Of a DNA stretch of 7,502 nucleotides, positions 6,901 through 7,502 are shown in pieces (the stretch's first letter is position 1; each line of letters begins with the position of its first letter). The translations under genes and the position numbers were made by a program. The DNA comes from Verrucomicrobiota bacterium (lineage in GTDB: Bacteria > Verrucomicrobiota > Verrucomicrobiia > Opitutales > Opitutaceae): positions 1 to 7,502 of the forward strand of contig JAURJO010000437.1 of the NCBI GenBank assembly GCA_030832235.1. Direction: 5' to 3'. A model generated the notes under the pieces. The model saw only the letters and a list, made by a program, of their open reading frames with translations. It had not been told where the DNA came from and ran no database searches.

Positions 6901-7112
6901 GTTGGAACTACCAGCAGGAGCGTCTGCGACTCGACGCGTCGCTCGATTACCGCTTGAACCGCAACTACGCGCTCTACGCCACGGGTCGGAACGTCTTCAA
7001 CAACCGGGACTCGAACGAGTCCTACGCGATCGGCAGCCCCCGCTACGTGAAGTTCGCCGCCGAGGGGGAGTACGGCGTCACCTTCCAGATCGGTGTGAAG
7101 GGTAATTTCTGA
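3957..7112 (+). CDS. TonB-dependent outer-membrane receptor with N-terminal carboxypeptidase-regulatory-like domain
   Basis: This 1051-residue protein is a complete TonB-dependent receptor, a ligand-gated barrel that takes up scarce or large nutrients. A signal peptide covers residues 1-28 (hydrophobic L15-V26, cleavage at VVSA/QT). A carboxypeptidase-regulatory-like beta domain follows at about 34-112, with TDAFGEYRLPGLPAGEVTL in its centre. A TonB-box-like segment, VRLDSFVV, is at 126-133. The plug spans roughly 155-268, including VQIGLRGLP, LDGDDV and RVEIYKVPTPD from 237, then LGGSINMVSRTAFE. The rest is barrel, closing with GVTFQIGVKGNF and a terminal phenylalanine. A loop near 585-595 (GKDGIAGNADDA) is Asp/Gly-rich and may bind calcium; this is speculative. 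The start ATG at 3957 is supported by the signal peptide but has no Shine-Dalgarno. The gene is 448 bases after glpQ, probably with its own promoter. The ligand is unknown; a phosphodiester or phospholipid-derived compound is a guess from neighbours only. Confidence 0.94.
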   Translation: MSSYPSLPAALRGGLLSLALLFSAVVSAQTPATGTLIGRVQNSIGGAALENARVTVAENNREAFTDAFGEYRLPGLPAGEVTLQVFFTGLTPQTARVKVAPGASERRDFVLEPFGSAPAASQGGVVRLDSFVVGSSRDTNAASIAINEQRFAGNIKTVLHTDAMGDIIQNNLGEFVKYLPGVDVGTDQMNSVQIGLRGLPSAYTNIALDGDDVNAAGSAGPTRNTLLQAFSLNNASRVEIYKVPTPDMSAASLGGSINMVSRTAFEASRPELRFKAYINRNSRDLAFSKQPGGGDGDDQKRTFHYQPDFDFAYTVPLTKDFGFSVNAVKNDQYGVARRINRSFNTSTAATNPLKATVDNPYLTTYQYNVFPVYEHRYTLGTRLDWRVAPADTLSFTYSGNWLVQDYEQHNFILNTGTNPISWGSDFTHGRPGSGAINVNNTARYVRVRNNIFRLNYRHVGTLWDVSAAAGYNFSDQTYRAISHRQFETAAARIQNATIDFDGFTDHRPGAITVRNAAGQVIDPLKLSNYTFFLNGSNGTRDNDSTARSAKLDLRRKFFGEALNWSLKGGASTAEQYRARRASTFTPVYVGKDGIAGNADDAVALAPVDLTNFALLDYFMPRNAPQPQFVSSRRAWELYEQYPNYFQVPAANLRTDLRADAVNTEQITERIDAAYLLADASLFSNRLRILTGVRLERTTDVGRTVLQDNNAQYQRDPRTGALILNAQNRPIPITTDGIEIDKLIYRKLGARIRKQYDGLYPSLNATFNFTPNLLGRLGVARTLGRPDFGNIMGATNVNQVDFNPDSSATGSALGTITTKNPGLTPWTGQSLDLRLEHYSANGGEISVGFYRKQIRNFFATRNFLATADFLQGIGLGDEFVDYQVNAPGNVDGVAHINGYELNVSQPLSFFTRASFARYFRVFANTTLVRTAGPQEADFRGFTPKMINWGFFYNRNPVSFNARWTLVGKKRVGTIGAANIGANGWNYQQERLRLDASLDYRLNRNYALYATGRNVFNNRDSNESYAIGSPRYVKFAAEGEYGVTFQIGVKGNF

Positions 7113-7160
7113 CGTCCGGGTAGATGCCGCTAGGGAGATCTTTCGTGAAGTTGGGGTTAA

Positions 7161-7188
7161 CCAAGAATGAACACGAAGAGACACGACT
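7161..7188 (+). repeat. Short ~10-base-period tract, copy 1
   Basis: The sequence CCAAGAATGAACACGAAGAGACACGACT repeats a core of the form (A/C)GA(A/C) at 7164, 7174 and 7184, exactly ten bases apart. It is preceded by the palindrome GGTTAACC (7155-7162). The pattern resembles the tract at 7431-7470 (AACCACGGATG...CACGGATG), with A replacing G at the third core position, so the two are probably diverged members of one repeat family. Confidence 0.5.
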
Positions 7189-7201
7189 GGGATCGGCTCG
7201 G

Positions 7202-7228
7202 TGTAGCCGGGGCTGTTTGCCCCGGACC
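7202..7228 (+). repeat. REP-like GTAG-headed hairpin, unit 1
   Basis: GTAG at 7203-7206 directly precedes a perfect seven-pair stem, CCGGGGC (7207-7213) with GCCCCGG (7219-7225), closed by a five-base loop TGTTT and followed by ACC. A GTAG or GGAG tetranucleotide at the 5' foot of a palindrome is the described hallmark of REP elements mobilised by RAYT (TnpA_REP) transposases. The element lies about 90 bases after the receptor stop, a typical extragenic position. No transposase is in the window. Confidence 0.7.
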
Positions 7229-7232
7229 TTGA

Positions 7233-7259
7233 TGTAGCCGCGGCCGCCTGCCGCGGACC
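7233..7259 (+). repeat. REP-like GTAG-headed hairpin, unit 2
   Basis: GTAG at 7234-7237 precedes the stem CCGCGGC (7238-7244) with GCCGCGG (7250-7256), closed by a five-base loop CGCCT and followed by ACC. It lies exactly 31 bases downstream of unit 1 in the same orientation. The central stem pair is C-G here and G-C in unit 1, so both arms changed together. That compensatory change supports selection or mobilisation on the folded form. Confidence 0.7.
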
Positions 7260-7291
7260 AGATCGCTTATGCAACGGCCGAAGGCGTTTCC

Positions 7292-7320
7292 GAATCGCTC
7301 CGCGGCTTTGACCGCGGATG
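7292..7320 (+). repeat. 29/30-base direct repeat, copy 1
   Basis: This copy begins with GAATCGCTCCGCG and ends with ACCGCGGATG. The copy at 7411-7440 has the same 13-base head and the tail ACCACGGATG. Within it CCGCGG (7300-7305) pairs with CCGCGG (7312-7317) around a six-base loop. The tail leads straight into a periodic tract. Confidence 0.6.
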
Positions 7321-7337
7321 TCGCCGATGACGCGGGT
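7312..7337 (+). repeat. Short periodic tract, copy 2
   Basis: CGGAT at 7315, CCGAT at 7324 and CGGGT at 7333 recur every nine bases in CCGCGGATGTCGCCGATGACGCGGGT. This resembles the ten-base tract at 7435-7469 and follows the same head sequence, though with degenerate units. It is the weakest of the three tracts. Confidence 0.4.
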
Positions 7338-7410
7338 AAAGAAACGGCGGCGGGCCTTCCCGAACTTCCCGTTCTTTTGTTCCAGGCGATGCGGTTCCTG
7401 ACGCGCTCCT

Positions 7411-7440
7411 GAATCGCTCCGCGTGGGTCAACCACGGATG
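7411..7440 (+). repeat. 29/30-base direct repeat, copy 2
   Basis: The head GAATCGCTCCGCG is identical to the copy at 7292, 119 bases upstream, and the tail ACCACGGATG differs at one base. The interior pairs as CGTGG (7422-7426) with CCACG (7432-7436) around GTCAA. Hairpin potential is therefore kept although the interior sequence changed. Confidence 0.6.
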
Positions 7441-7470
7441 GGCGCGGATCTACACGGATGAAGTGGGATG
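7431..7470 (+). repeat. CGGAT tract with exact ten-base period, copy 3
   Basis: CGGAT occurs at 7435, 7445 and 7455, followed by GGGAT at 7465, giving four units spaced exactly ten bases apart. The intervening bases vary. A spacing near one DNA helical turn would put every unit on the same face of the helix. A degenerate dispersed repeat without protein binding is the simpler explanation. Confidence 0.6.
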
Positions 7471-7502
7471 GGCGGGTTGGAGCCCAGTTCCTGCGTCGTT
7501 TG

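Larger units (their letters stand above)
7113..7502. other. Non-coding, repeat-rich tail of the window
   Basis: No credible gene lies in these 390 bases on either strand. A 92-residue reverse-strand frame crosses them, but it is made of the repeats themselves. The region holds two tandem GTAG-headed hairpins, three short tracts with a near-10-base period, and a 29/30-base direct repeat. I found no clear intrinsic terminator for the receptor gene that ends at 7112. Confidence 0.6.

Noticed and set aside
7362..7378. GAAC-TTCCC-GTTC followed by TTTT as an intrinsic terminator
   Set aside because: A four-pair AT-containing stem is too weak, and it lies 250 bases after the receptor stop.
7157..7435. 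92-residue reverse-strand open frame
   Set aside because: It is made of the hairpins and periodic tracts read backwards and has no protein-like features.
7161..7470. CRISPR array
   Set aside because: Repeats are degenerate, of several kinds and unevenly spaced. No regular repeat-spacer structure or cas gene is present.

Overview
This GC-rich window looks like a Gram-negative chromosome. A member of the Verrucomicrobiota, probably near Opitutaceae, is the best guess. That assignment is inference. It rests on two TonB-dependent receptors of a style common there (a carboxypeptidase-regulatory-like N-terminal domain and a plug ending in a 'RVEIYKVPTPD'-type segment), on four starts that lack Shine-Dalgarno sequences, and on intergenic DNA full of short palindromes and degenerate repeats. 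No marker gene in the window settles the taxonomy.

Positions 1-3508 read as one plus-strand cluster for using glycerophosphodiesters. In order it holds the C-terminal end of a TonB-dependent outer-membrane receptor (1-257), a short glycerophosphodiester phosphodiesterase with a probable signal peptide (270-1082), a GlpT-type glycerol-3-phosphate:phosphate antiporter starting at GTG (1092-2438), and a secreted GlpQ-type phosphodiesterase (2492-3508). The gaps are 12, 9 and 53 bases, so cotranscription is likely. Together the genes would cover outer-membrane uptake, periplasmic release of glycerol-3-phosphate, and import across the inner membrane. All key residues of both enzymes and of the antiporter are intact.

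Positions 3509-3956 hold no convincing gene. They contain two copies of a ~60-base imperfect direct repeat, a palindrome with a nine-C run in its loop, and a degenerate GTAG-headed element. Positions 3957-7112 encode a complete 1051-residue TonB-dependent receptor of a different subfamily from the first. It may extend the same nutrient theme, but its ligand cannot be read from sequence.

Positions 7113-7502 are also non-coding and repeat-rich. They carry two tandem GTAG-headed hairpins whose stems differ by a compensatory base-pair change, three tracts with a ~10-base (CGGAT/CGAA) period, and a 29/30-base direct repeat. The hairpins have the hallmark of REP elements mobilised by RAYT (TnpA_REP) transposases. 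No transposase is visible in the window.

The genes belong to known families. The less ordinary content is the complete receptor-to-antiporter arrangement and the structured intergenic repeats.
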